From: Pseudomonas oryzihabitans
Lineage (GTDB): Bacteria; Pseudomonadota; Gammaproteobacteria; Pseudomonadales; Pseudomonadaceae
Direction of reading: 5' to 3'
Assembly (NCBI RefSeq): GCF_001518815.1
Contig: NZ_CP013987.1
Span: 4,176,501 to 4,240,500 of the forward strand
DNA length: 64,000 bases
Positions 1 to 8,406 of this stretch are shown piece after piece. Under the pieces are notes generated by a model. The model did not search any database. It worked only from the letters and a program-made list of their open reading frames with translations, and was not told where the DNA came from. A program made the translations under genes and the position numbers. The first letter of the stretch is position 1; each line of letters opens with the position of its first letter.

Positions 1-1
1 C

Positions 2-988
2 GAGCTGGGCTGGACGCCGCTGGTGCTCAGGCCCAAGGAAGCTCTGGCGCTGATGAACGGCACCGCGGTGATGACCGGCCTGGCCTGCCTGGCCTTTTCC
101 CGCGCCGAGTACCTGCTGCGCCTGGCGACGCGCATCACCGCGCTCAACGTGGTGGCCCTGGCCGGCAACCCGGAGCACTTCGACCAGCGCCTATTCGCCG
201 CCAAGCCCCATCCGGGCCAGGGCCAGGTGGCCGCCTGGTTGCGCGCGGATCTCGCCGCCGAAGGGCCGGCCGCGCCCCTGCACCGCCTGCAGGACAGATA
301 TTCGCTGCGCTGCGCCCCACATGTCCTGGGCGTGCTGGCCGACAGCCTGCCCTGGCTGCGCCAGTTCATCGAGACCGAACTCAACAGCGCCAACGACAAT
401 CCGCTGATCGACGCCGAAGACGAGCGGGTGCTGCATGGCGGCCACTTCTATGGCGGCCATATCGCCTGCGCCATGGACAGTCTCAAGACCCTGGTGGCCA
501 ACGTCGCCGACCTGCTCGACCGCCAGCTCGCCCTCTTGGTGGATGCGCGCTACAACCATGGCCTGCCGGGCAATCTCTCCGGCGCCCCGGCCGAGCGGGC
601 CATGCTCAACCACGGCTTCAAGGCGGTGCAGATCGGCGCCAGCGCCTGGACCGCCGAGGCGCTCAAGGGCACCCTGCCGGCCAGCGTCTTCTCCCGTTCC
701 ACCGAATGCCACAACCAGGACAAGGTCAGCATGGGCACCATCGCCGCCCGCGACGCCCTGCGCGTGCTGGAGCTCACCGAGCAGGTGGCCGCCGCTACCC
801 TGCTGGCCGCCCAGCAGGGCGTCTGGCTCAGGTGCGAGCAGGGCGTGCAACCGCCCGCGCCCCTGGCCGCCATGCACCGCGCGCTGGGCGAGACCTTCCC
901 GCCGCTGATCGAAGACCGTGCCCTGGAAGCCGAACTGCGCCAGACCCTGACCCTGATTCGCGCCCGCCACTGGAGGCTCTATGCGTAA
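2..988 (+). CDS. Aromatic amino acid / histidine ammonia-lyase family protein (5' end outside window)
   Basis: The reading frame is already open at base 2, so only the C-terminal 328 residues are present. The visible part has the family signatures SANDNPLI and STECHNQDKVSMG. The MIO-forming Ala-Ser-Gly triad, which sits near residue 143 in this roughly 510-residue family, would lie upstream of the window. These lyases remove ammonia from His, Phe or Tyr. In aryl-polyene and xanthomonadin-type clusters a member of this family is thought to supply an aryl-acrylate starter. The substrate-selecting residues are not visible, so histidase, PAL and TAL activities cannot be separated; the pigment-cluster context favours an aromatic substrate (inference). 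The stop overlaps the next gene by 8 bases, indicating one operon. Confidence 0.88.
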   Translation, partial: ELGWTPLVLRPKEALALMNGTAVMTGLACLAFSRAEYLLRLATRITALNVVALAGNPEHFDQRLFAAKPHPGQGQVAAWLRADLAAEGPAAPLHRLQDRYSLRCAPHVLGVLADSLPWLRQFIETELNSANDNPLIDAEDERVLHGGHFYGGHIACAMDSLKTLVANVADLLDRQLALLVDARYNHGLPGNLSGAPAERAMLNHGFKAVQIGASAWTAEALKGTLPASVFSRSTECHNQDKVSMGTIAARDALRVLELTEQVAAATLLAAQQGVWLRCEQGVQPPAPLAAMHRALGETFPPLIEDRALEAELRQTLTLIRARHWRLYA

Positions 989-1415
989 GACCGGTGCCCT
1001 GCAGGTCGAGGTGGAGATGCAGATCCCCTTCTTCGACGTCGACATGATGGAAATCGCCTGGCACGGCCATTATGTGAAGTACCTGGAGGTGGCGCGTTGC
1101 GCGCTGCTCGACCGCCTCGACCATAACTACCTGCAGATGCGCGACTCCGGCTATGGCTGGCCGGTGATCGACCTGCAGATCCGCTACATCCGTCCGCTGC
1201 TGTTCCAGCAACGCGTCCGCGTCCGCGCCGATCTGGTGGAGTGGGAGCATCGCCTCAAGCTCAACTACCTGATCAGCGACGCTGCCACCGGTGAGCGCCT
1301 GACCCGCGCCAGTACCGTGCAGGTCGCCGTGGACATGGCCAGCCGCGAGATGCAGCTGGCCTCGCCCAAGGTCTTCATCGACGCCGTGGAGAGGGCCCTG
1401 GCATGCGCACGCTGA
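981..1415 (+). CDS. Acyl-CoA/acyl-ACP thioesterase, 4HBT hotdog family (ApeK-like)
   Basis: A 144-residue single hotdog domain of the YbgC/4-hydroxybenzoyl-CoA thioesterase type. The N-terminal segment around residues 14-30 reads FFDVDMMEIAWHGHYVKY, matching the catalytic Asp plus WH..Y signature of the family. A GGAGG ribosome-binding site at 973-977 supports the ATG at 981. In aryl-polyene clusters the equivalent gene sits beside the LolA-like and MMPL genes and is assumed to hydrolyse or edit acyl thioesters. It overlaps both neighbours (8 bases upstream, 13 downstream), so translation is probably coupled. Acyl specificity cannot be read from sequence. Confidence 0.87.
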   Translation: MRKTGALQVEVEMQIPFFDVDMMEIAWHGHYVKYLEVARCALLDRLDHNYLQMRDSGYGWPVIDLQIRYIRPLLFQQRVRVRADLVEWEHRLKLNYLISDAATGERLTRASTVQVAVDMASREMQLASPKVFIDAVERALACAR

Positions 1416-1987
1416 TCGCTCTGCTATTCATCCTGGCCGCGCCCCTGGCCCAGGCCTTCGATCTCGACGACCTGGCCGCCCAGCTGGCGCGCCCCGCGGC
1501 GGTCGAGGGCAGCTTCGTCCAGCAGCGCTATCTGCGCGCCCTGCCGCAACCGCTCACCAGCAGCGGCCACTTCACCCTGGCCCGCGGCCTGGGCCTGCTC
1601 TGGCGGCTGGAAAAGCCCCTGGCACAGACCTATCGCATCACCCCCGGCACCATCGCCAAGCAGACGCCGACGGGCTGGACGCCCTTGCCCGGCAGCGACC
1701 TGGCCGCACGCCAGAGCGCCCTGTTCCTGGCCGTGCTCGGCGGCGATCGCAGCGGCCTGGAACGCGACTTCGAGCTGGCCCTGACAGGCGACGCCAATCA
1801 CTGGCAGCTGCGCCTGACCCCACGCGGCGCACTGCTCAAGCAGGTGTTCGACGGCATCCTCATCCAGGGCGGCGCCCTGGTCGAACAGGTGGAAATCCGT
1901 GAGACCCAGGGCGACCGCAGCTTGCTCACCCTGGACGGCCAGCCCAGCGACACCCTGGGCGCCGAGCAGCGCGCGGTCTTCCAGTGA
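1403..1987 (+). CDS. LolA-like outer-membrane lipoprotein carrier family protein (ApeL-like)
   Basis: A 194-residue protein with a short hydrophobic signal peptide (about residues 1-18, ending ..LAQA) followed by a LolA/LolB-type half-barrel fold: an early GSFVQQRYL segment, then FTLARGLGLLWRLEKP. LolA shuttles lipoproteins across the periplasm. Copies inside aryl-polyene clusters are presumed to carry the lipid-linked pigment from the inner-membrane MMPL exporter to the outer membrane (inference). It starts inside the thioesterase gene and its TGA overlaps the GTG start of the MMPL gene, so it is tightly coupled to both. It is not the housekeeping lolA, which normally neighbours ftsK. Confidence 0.85.
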   Translation: MRTLIALLFILAAPLAQAFDLDDLAAQLARPAAVEGSFVQQRYLRALPQPLTSSGHFTLARGLGLLWRLEKPLAQTYRITPGTIAKQTPTGWTPLPGSDLAARQSALFLAVLGGDRSGLERDFELALTGDANHWQLRLTPRGALLKQVFDGILIQGGALVEQVEIRETQGDRSLLTLDGQPSDTLGAEQRAVFQ

Positions 1988-4308
1988 CCCGGCTGCAGCG
2001 CCCCTTCCTGCTGTTATTGCTCACCCTGCTGGCGCTCAGCGCCTGGCAGTGGCGGCATGGTCCGCCGGTGGCCGCCGATCTGCTGGCGCTCTTGCCCCAG
2101 GGCGCCGGCGACGCCCTTACCCAGCAGGCCGAGGCGCGCATGGCCGAGCCGCTCAATCGTGAGGTGCTCCTGCTGGTGGGTCATCCCCAACGTGAGCGGG
2201 TCGCTGCCCTGGTCGAGCGCCTGGGCCAGGCCTGGTCCCATGAGCCACTGTTCGAAAAGGTGCAATGGCAGCTGACGCCAGATCTGCCTGGCCTGCGCCA
2301 GCAACTCCTGGCCAGTCGCCTGGCGCTGACACCGGGGCCGGCGCGCGACGAACTGCTCAAGACGCCCGACAGCTATCTGCAGGCCCGCGCTGCGGCCCTC
2401 TTCGATCCCTTCGCCGGCGCCGGCGCCCTGCCCCTGGAGCAGGACTGGTTCGGCCTCGGCCTGTTGGTGCAGCGCCAGCTCACCCCGGCCAGCAAGGTGC
2501 AATTCGACGCCGGCAGCGGCCTGCTGCTGACCCAGGGCGACGGTCTGACCTGGGCCCTGATCCGCGCCCGTACCCGCGCCGATGCCTTCGACTTCGACGC
2601 TCCGCCTCGGGTGGAAGCCCTGATCGAGGCCGCCCGCCCTGAGGTGGTCGCGGATGGCGGTCAGCTACTCGCCGCCAGCGGCCTGAGATACGCCGCCGCC
2701 GGCCAGGCCACCGCCAGTCGCGAGATGTCGCTGATCGGCGGCCTGGCCACCCTTGGCACCCTGGCCCTGCTGCTGGGGCTGTTCCGCCGCTGGCGGGTGC
2801 TGCTCAGCCTGCTGGCGGTGGGCGTGGCCCTCCTGGCCGGCAGCGCCGCCTGCGTGCTGCTGTTCGGCCAGATCAACGCCCTCACCCTGATCCTCGGCGC
2901 CAGCCTGACCGGGGTGGCCGCCGACTACCCGCTGCACTACCTGAGCAAGAGCTGGAAGGGTGGCTCCTGGGATGCCACGGCCATCCTGCGCCAGACCCTG
3001 CCGGGATTGTCCCTGAGCCTGGCGACCAATCTGCTGGGCTACCTGGCGCTGGCCTGCACGCCCTTTCCGGCGCTGACCCAGGTGGCGGCGTTTTCCGCCG
3101 CCGGCCTGATCGGCGCCTACCTCACCACCGTCTGCCTCTTGCCGGCCTGGTGGCAGCGCCTGGACCTGGCGCCGCCCGCCGCTCCCCTGCGGCTGATGCA
3201 ACGCCTGCTCGACCTGCGGCTGCGCCTGCTGGCGCGCACCGGCAGCCTGCCGCTGCTCCTGGCGCTGCTGGCCTTTTGCGGCGCTGGCGTCTGGCAGTTG
3301 CACCTGCAAAACGACCTGCGCCTCTGGCTTGGCCAGGACCCGGCGCTGACCCGCGAAGCCCAAACCATCGCCCGTCTTACCGGGCTGCAACCCACCAGCC
3401 AGTTCTTCTTGGTGCGCGGGGCGGATGCCGATGAGGTGCTACGCCGCCAGACAGTCCTGGGCCAGCGGCTCGACAGCCTGGTCAGTCAGGGCCAGCTGCA
3501 GGGCTATCGCGCCCTTAGCGGCCTGGTCGCCCCCGCCGCGGCCCAGGCCGAACTACGTCAGGCCCTGGCCGGTTGGGGCGAGCGCCTGCAACCCCTGCTG
3601 GCGGTAGGCATCCCGGCCGAGGCGCTGGACGCCGAACTGAGGCAACTGCATCAGCTACCCGACCTGAGTCTCGACCAGGCCCTGGCCGGCCCGCTGGGCG
3701 AACCCTGGCGACCGCTCTGGCTGGGCCAGACGGCCGACGGCGGCGCGGCCGGGCTGGTCAGCCTGCAAGGGCTGGGCAACGCCCAGGTCCTGCAGACGGT
3801 GGCCGAGGGCTTGCCTGGCGTGCAGCTGGTGGATCGCCTCGGCGAACTACGCGGGCTGTTCCTCCATACCCAGCGCTTGGCGGTGGAGCTCAAGTTGCTG
3901 GCCTCGGCGGCCATCTTCCTCCTGCTGCTCTGGGCCTTCGGTCGCCGCGCGGCGCTGCGCATCGTCTGCCTGCCGCTGCTGGCGGCGCTGGCCGCCCTGG
4001 CCTGCCTGGGCTGGCTGGGTCAGCCGCTGACCCTGTTCAGCCTCTTCGCCCTGCTGCTCATCACCGCCATCGGCGTGGACTACGCCATCCTCATGCACGA
4101 GGCCATCGGCGGCGCGGCGGTGAGTCTGCTCGGCGGCCTGCTGTCCGGCGTCGGCAGCTGGCTGTCGTTCGGTCTGCTGATGCTCAGCAGCACCCCGGCC
4201 ATCGCCAACTTCGGCCTGGCCATCAGCCTGGGGCTGGTGTTCAGCTTTCTGCTGGCACCTTGGGCCTCGCCCCCCGTCTCCCACGAAAAGGACCTTCGTC
4301 ATGGTTGA
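1984..4308 (+). CDS. MMPL/RND-family membrane exporter (ApeM-like)
   Basis: A 774-residue polytopic inner-membrane protein with the duplicated MMPL architecture. An N-terminal helix and a periplasmic domain are followed by a bundle of about five helices (roughly residues 245-400), then a second periplasmic domain and a second bundle (roughly 630-765). The motif GASLTGVAADYPLHY in the first bundle is repeated as TAIGVDYAILMHE in the second; these carry the Asp residues that relay protons in this family. It starts with GTG at 1984, overlapping the LolA-like stop (GTGA). In aryl-polyene loci this gene is the presumed exporter of the lipidated polyene. The substrate is inferred from context. Confidence 0.88.
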   Translation: MTRLQRPFLLLLLTLLALSAWQWRHGPPVAADLLALLPQGAGDALTQQAEARMAEPLNREVLLLVGHPQRERVAALVERLGQAWSHEPLFEKVQWQLTPDLPGLRQQLLASRLALTPGPARDELLKTPDSYLQARAAALFDPFAGAGALPLEQDWFGLGLLVQRQLTPASKVQFDAGSGLLLTQGDGLTWALIRARTRADAFDFDAPPRVEALIEAARPEVVADGGQLLAASGLRYAAAGQATASREMSLIGGLATLGTLALLLGLFRRWRVLLSLLAVGVALLAGSAACVLLFGQINALTLILGASLTGVAADYPLHYLSKSWKGGSWDATAILRQTLPGLSLSLATNLLGYLALACTPFPALTQVAAFSAAGLIGAYLTTVCLLPAWWQRLDLAPPAAPLRLMQRLLDLRLRLLARTGSLPLLLALLAFCGAGVWQLHLQNDLRLWLGQDPALTREAQTIARLTGLQPTSQFFLVRGADADEVLRRQTVLGQRLDSLVSQGQLQGYRALSGLVAPAAAQAELRQALAGWGERLQPLLAVGIPAEALDAELRQLHQLPDLSLDQALAGPLGEPWRPLWLGQTADGGAAGLVSLQGLGNAQVLQTVAEGLPGVQLVDRLGELRGLFLHTQRLAVELKLLASAAIFLLLLWAFGRRAALRIVCLPLLAALAALACLGWLGQPLTLFSLFALLLITAIGVDYAILMHEAIGGAAVSLLGGLLSGVGSWLSFGLLMLSSTPAIANFGLAISLGLVFSFLLAPWASPPVSHEKDLRHG

Positions 4309-5548
4309 ACATCATCCCCTGGTCGTCATCGGTGCCGGCCCGGCCGGCGCCGTGGTCGCCGCCCTGCTCAAGCGTCGCGGCCATCCGGTACTGGTGCTGG
4401 AAGCCCAGCACTTCCCGCGCTTTTCCATCGGCGAGAGCCTGCTCTCCCACAGCCTGGATTTCGTCGAGGAAGCCGGGATGCTGCCGGCGGTCGAGGCCGC
4501 CGGTTTTCAGACCAAGGTCGGCGCGGCCTTCGCCTGGGGGGAGCGCTACACCGACTTCGACTTCCGCGACACCTACAGTGGCGGGCGCAGCACCTTCCAG
4601 GTCCAGCGCGGCCCCTTCGACAAGATCCTCGCCGACGACGCCGCTCGCCAGGGCGTGGCGATCCGCTACGGCCAGCGGGTGACCGCCGTGACCCTGGGCG
4701 AAGACGGTGAAAGAACCCGGATCGAGGTGCTGGGCGACGACGGCCAGGCCTATGCGCTGACCACCGACTTCCTGCTCGATGCCAGTGGCTACGGACGGGT
4801 GCTGCCGCGCCTGCTGGACCTGGAAGCCCCTTCGGACTTCCCTCCGCGTCGTGCCCTCTTCACTCATGTCGAGGACCGCATCGACGATCCCGGCTTCGAC
4901 CGCGACCGCATCCTCATCACCACCCACCCGACCTGGCGCGACGTCTGGTTCTGGACCATCCCCTTCAGCGACGGCCGCACCTCGCTCGGGGTGGTGGCCG
5001 CCGCCGAGCGCTATGCCGGACGCGCCCCCGATCTCGCCACCTGTCTGCGCGACTGGGTCGCCGAGACCCCGAGCCTGGCCCGGGTGCTGCACAATGCAGT
5101 CTGGGACACCCCGGTGCGCGAGTTGGGCGGCTATGCGGCCAACGTCAAGCGCCTGCACGGCCCCGGCTTCGCCCTGCTGGGCAACGCCGCCGAGTTTCTC
5201 GATCCGGTGTTTTCCTCGGGCGTCACCATCGCCCTGCGCTCGGCCAGCCTGGCCGCGCCCCTGGTGGATCGCCAGCTGCGTGGCGAGGCGGTGGACTGGG
5301 AGGGCGAGTTCGCCCGACCGCTCAAGGCGGGCGTCGATACGTTCCGTGCCTATGTGGAGGGCTGGTACGATGGCAGCTTCCAGGACGTCATCTATTTCGA
5401 GAACGCCGACCCCGAGATCCGCCGCATGATCTGCGCCATTCTCGCCGGCTACGCCTGGGACCTTCGCAACCCCTTCGTCAAGGAGCCCAAGCGGCGCCTG
5501 CGCCTGCTCGTCGAGCTCTGCCAGCTGAATTCGGCCCACCCTGCATGA
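4301..5548 (+). CDS. FAD-dependent oxidoreductase, flavin-dependent halogenase-like
   Basis: A 415-residue flavoprotein. The dinucleotide-binding GAGPAG lies at residues 11-16 and a halogenase-type FSIGESLLSHSLDF follows near 41. Two hallmarks of flavin-dependent halogenases are visible: a lysine at residue 72 in TKVGAAFAWG, and a WxWxIP motif at residues 216-221 (WFWTIP). Related proteins in aryl-polyene, flexirubin and xanthomonadin clusters are often annotated as tryptophan halogenases; xanthomonadins are brominated. It could instead be a geranylgeranyl-reductase-like oxidoreductase that lacks halogenation activity. The start overlaps the MMPL gene by 8 bases and the stop overlaps the lipoprotein gene by 4. 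Family is certain; halogenation is inference. Confidence 0.85.
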   Translation: MVEHHPLVVIGAGPAGAVVAALLKRRGHPVLVLEAQHFPRFSIGESLLSHSLDFVEEAGMLPAVEAAGFQTKVGAAFAWGERYTDFDFRDTYSGGRSTFQVQRGPFDKILADDAARQGVAIRYGQRVTAVTLGEDGERTRIEVLGDDGQAYALTTDFLLDASGYGRVLPRLLDLEAPSDFPPRRALFTHVEDRIDDPGFDRDRILITTHPTWRDVWFWTIPFSDGRTSLGVVAAAERYAGRAPDLATCLRDWVAETPSLARVLHNAVWDTPVRELGGYAANVKRLHGPGFALLGNAAEFLDPVFSSGVTIALRSASLAAPLVDRQLRGEAVDWEGEFARPLKAGVDTFRAYVEGWYDGSFQDVIYFENADPEIRRMICAILAGYAWDLRNPFVKEPKRRLRLLVELCQLNSAHPA

Positions 5549-6045
5549 CCCTGCCCCGTCCTCTCGTCTTCGCGCTGGCCTGCCTGCTACTGCTCGCCGC
5601 CTGCGCCAGCCAACCGCCACTGCCCAGCAGTCCGCCACCGCTGGCGCACACGCTCGTCTATCAGGTGGAGCGCCAGACCGCCGAGGGCAGCGACGCCCTG
5701 CTGCTGGCCATCCAGCCGGAAGGCCAAGCCCTGCGCTTTTCGCTGTTCGATCCGCTGGGTGTGCCCCAGGCGCGCCAGCGGCTGCTCGACGGCGCCTGGC
5801 ACGCCGACGGCCTGCTGCCGCCCAATCCCCGGGCGCGCACCTTCTTCAGCGTACTGCTGTTCGCCCTGACCCCGGCCGACCAACTGCCGCAGGCCTATGC
5901 TGCAGGCGACTGGCAACAGGCCGCCGATGGCAGCCGCAGCCTCAAGGACTGGCAGGTGCGCTATCCCGCTGCCGACCGCCTGGAGCTGCAGGCACCGGAC
6001 GGGTCGCGCTATCGCCTGACCCTGCTGCCGGAGTCCGCGCCTTGA
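5545..6045 (+). CDS. DUF3261 lipoprotein (ApeN-like)
   Basis: A 166-residue protein with a lipoprotein signal peptide: hydrophobic core ACLLLLAACA near residues 10-19 with the lipobox LLAAC, so Cys18 is the predicted lipidation site. The rest resembles the DUF3261 family, found almost only in aryl-polyene-type clusters between the flavoprotein/MMPL genes and the ketosynthase. The function is unknown; a role as outer-membrane acceptor for the pigment, analogous to LolB for LolA, is a reasonable guess from context. It shares ATGA overlaps with the upstream gene and its TGA overlaps the TTG start of the ketosynthase. Confidence 0.82.
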   Translation: MTLPRPLVFALACLLLLAACASQPPLPSSPPPLAHTLVYQVERQTAEGSDALLLAIQPEGQALRFSLFDPLGVPQARQRLLDGAWHADGLLPPNPRARTFFSVLLFALTPADQLPQAYAAGDWQQAADGSRSLKDWQVRYPAADRLELQAPDGSRYRLTLLPESAP

Positions 6046-7226
6046 GCGCCTACCTGAATGCCCTGGGGCTGCTCTGCGCCCTGGGCCAGGGCCAGGCCGA
6101 GGTGGCGCGCGGCCTGTTCGCCGGCGACACGGCAGGCATGCAGCCCACCCCGGGCTGGATCCCCGAGCGCCAGCCACCGGTGGGCACCGTCAGCGCCGCC
6201 CTGCCGGCCTGGCCTACAGACTGGGCACCCTTCTTCAGTCGCAACAACCAGCTCCTGCTGGCGGCCCTGACCGAGATCGAGCCTCAGGTGCGCCAGGCCA
6301 TCGAGCGCCACGGTCCTGCGCGCATCGGCGTGGTGCTGGGCACCAGCACCTCCGGCATTCACGAGGCCAGCCTGGGCATCGCCGTGCACCAGCGCAGCGG
6401 CCAACTGCCCGAGGGCTATCAGTACGCCCAGCAGGAGCTGGTCGCGCCGGCCGATTTCCTCGCCCGCTACCTGGGCCTGAGCGGCCCCTGCTACGGCCTG
6501 TCCACCGCCTGCACCAGCAGCGCCCGCGCCCTGCTCAGCGCCCATCGGCTGCTGGTCCAGGGACATTGCGATGCCGTGCTCTGCGGGGGCGTCGACAGCC
6601 TCTGCGGCCTGACCCTGAACGGCTTCGCTGCCCTGGAAGCGGTCAGCGAACGCCTGTGCAATCCCTTCTCGGTCAATCGCTGCGGCATCAACATCGGCGA
6701 GGGCGCGGCGCTGTTCCTGCTGACCCGCGAGCCCGGTCCCATCGCCCTGCTCGGCGGCGGCGCCAGTTCCGATGCCCACCACATCTCCGCCCCCGACCCC
6801 AGCGGTCGGGGCGCCGTCCAGGCCATGCAGGCGGCGCTGCGTGCCAGCGGCCTGCAGCCGGGCGACATCGGCTATCTCAACCTGCACGGCACCGCCACGC
6901 CACACAACGACGCCATGGAAAGCCACGCCACCCATGAGGTATTCCCGGCCGGGGTGCCCTGCTCCTCGACCAAGCCGCTGACCGGTCATACCCTCGGCGC
7001 CGCCGGCGCCCTGGAAGCCGCCTTCGCCTGGTTGACCCTGGACCCGCAGCTCAACCCGGCCGGCCAGTTGCCGCCGCAGCGCTGGGACGGCCAGGCCGAT
7101 CCGGCCCTGCCACGCCTGGCGCTGGCCCACGCCGACAGCCGTCTGGACGGCCGCCGCCACGCCATGAGCAACAGCTTCGCCTTTGGCGGCAGCAACGTCA
7201 GCCTCATCCTCGGAGCCACGCCATGA
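6042..7226 (+). CDS. Beta-ketoacyl-ACP synthase (ApeO-like ketosynthase)
   Basis: A 394-residue thiolase-fold condensing enzyme. The catalytic triad is visible: the active-site Cys in STACTSSARAL, the first His in LNLHGTATPHNDAM, and the second His in KPLTGHTLGAAGALEA. It is therefore an active-type KS I/II rather than a chain-length factor. In characterised aryl-polyene pathways two ketosynthases of this kind work with the ketoreductase and dehydratases to extend the polyene. The start is a TTG at 6042 overlapping the preceding TGA; no ATG lies close by in frame, and residues from 2 onward (SAYLNALGLLCALG) fit a KS N-terminus. The stop overlaps the dehydratase start (ATGA). Confidence 0.9.
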   Translation: MSAYLNALGLLCALGQGQAEVARGLFAGDTAGMQPTPGWIPERQPPVGTVSAALPAWPTDWAPFFSRNNQLLLAALTEIEPQVRQAIERHGPARIGVVLGTSTSGIHEASLGIAVHQRSGQLPEGYQYAQQELVAPADFLARYLGLSGPCYGLSTACTSSARALLSAHRLLVQGHCDAVLCGGVDSLCGLTLNGFAALEAVSERLCNPFSVNRCGINIGEGAALFLLTREPGPIALLGGGASSDAHHISAPDPSGRGAVQAMQAALRASGLQPGDIGYLNLHGTATPHNDAMESHATHEVFPAGVPCSSTKPLTGHTLGAAGALEAAFAWLTLDPQLNPAGQLPPQRWDGQADPALPRLALAHADSRLDGRRHAMSNSFAFGGSNVSLILGATP

Positions 7227-7672
7227 TCCCCTGGCCCCTCGCCGAGCTGGTGCCCCACGCCGGCGACATGCTGCTGATCGAGGAGATCCTCGTCTGCGAC
7301 GACCAGGGCATCGAGACCCGCCTGGTGGTGCGCCCCGGCCTCTTCACCGACGCCGACGGCGCCCTGCCGGCCTGGATCGGCGTGGAGCTGATGGCCCAGA
7401 GCGTGGCCGCCTTCGCTGGCTGCCAGGCGCGCCGCCGCGGCGAGACTCCGGCCCTGGGTTTCCTGCTCGGCACCCGCCAGTTCGCCTGCGACGTGGCGGC
7501 TTTTCCCGCCGGCGGTGAGTTGCGCATCCAGGCCCAGCCGGCACTGCAGAACGACGATGGCATGGCCATCTTCGACTGCCACCTGCAGGGCCCTGGCTGC
7601 CAGGCCAGCGCCCGCCTGAACGTCTATCGTCCGCCCCAGGCGGATCTGTATCTACAGGAGCCCGCGCCATGA
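7223..7672 (+). CDS. Hotdog-fold 3-hydroxyacyl-ACP dehydratase (ApeP-like)
   Basis: A 149-residue hotdog protein. It begins PLAELVPHAGDMLLIEEIL, in which the PHAGDMLL segment matches the FabZ/FabA-like dehydratase start, and continues with WIGVELMAQSVAAFAG, the hotdog central helix. In aryl-polyene synthesis one or two such dehydratases remove water after each ketoreduction so that conjugated double bonds remain. It lies between ketosynthase and ketoreductase with 4-base ATGA overlaps at both ends. The family is also annotated as 3-hydroxylacyl-ACP dehydratase. Confidence 0.86.
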   Translation: MIPWPLAELVPHAGDMLLIEEILVCDDQGIETRLVVRPGLFTDADGALPAWIGVELMAQSVAAFAGCQARRRGETPALGFLLGTRQFACDVAAFPAGGELRIQAQPALQNDDGMAIFDCHLQGPGCQASARLNVYRPPQADLYLQEPAP

Positions 7673-8406
7673 GCGTTGCCCCCGCCCCGGTCCTGGTGAC
7701 CGGTTCCAGCCGCGGCCTGGGCCGGGCCATCGCCCTGCGCCTGGCCGCGACCGGGCACGATCTGGTGCTGCACTGCCGCAGCCGTCGCGAGGAAGCCGAG
7801 GCCGTCCGCGTCGAGGTGGAGGCCCTGGGCCGCACGGCCCGGGTGCTGCAATTCGACGTCGGCGACCGCGCCGCCTGCGCGGCCATCCTCGAGGCCGATA
7901 CCGAAGCCCACGGCGGCTACTATGGTGTGGTCTGCAACGCCGGCCTGACCCGCGACGGCGCCTTTCCGGCGCTGACCGGGGAAGACTGGGACGTGGTCCT
8001 GCGCACCAATCTCGACGGCTTCTACAATGTCCTGCACCCGGTGGTCATGCCGATGATCCGCCGCCGCGCGCCGGGGCGTATCGTCTGCATCACCTCGGTC
8101 TCCGGGCTGATCGGCAATCGCGGCCAGGTCAACTACAGCGCCTCCAAGGCGGGGCTGATCGGCGCCGCCAAGGCCCTGGCGGTGGAGCTGGCCAAGCGCA
8201 AGATCACCGTCAACTGCGTCGCCCCGGGGCTGATCGACACCGAGATCCTCGACGAGCATGTGCCGGTAGACAAGATTCTCGAGATGATCCCCGCCGGGCG
8301 CATGGGCACCCCCGAGGAGGTGGCCCACGCGGTGGCCTTCCTGCTCGCCCCCGAGGCCGGCTACATCACCCGCCAGGTGCTGGCGGTCAATGGAGGGCTG
8401 TGCTGA
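7669..8406 (+). CDS. 3-oxoacyl-ACP reductase, SDR family (ApeQ-like FabG homologue)
   Basis: A 245-residue classical short-chain dehydrogenase/reductase. The NADP-binding glycine motif GSSRGLGRAIAL is near residues 12-23, NAG occurs near residue 90, and the catalytic YSASK motif (Tyr and Lys) is near residues 155-159, preceded by the catalytic Ser in ITSVSG. The enzyme reduces the 3-keto group of the growing polyene on its carrier protein. The gene is embedded between the dehydratase and second ketosynthase with overlapping ends, so it is the pigment-cluster copy rather than the housekeeping fabG beside acpP. Confidence 0.9.
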   Translation: MSVAPAPVLVTGSSRGLGRAIALRLAATGHDLVLHCRSRREEAEAVRVEVEALGRTARVLQFDVGDRAACAAILEADTEAHGGYYGVVCNAGLTRDGAFPALTGEDWDVVLRTNLDGFYNVLHPVVMPMIRRRAPGRIVCITSVSGLIGNRGQVNYSASKAGLIGAAKALAVELAKRKITVNCVAPGLIDTEILDEHVPVDKILEMIPAGRMGTPEEVAHAVAFLLAPEAGYITRQVLAVNGGLC

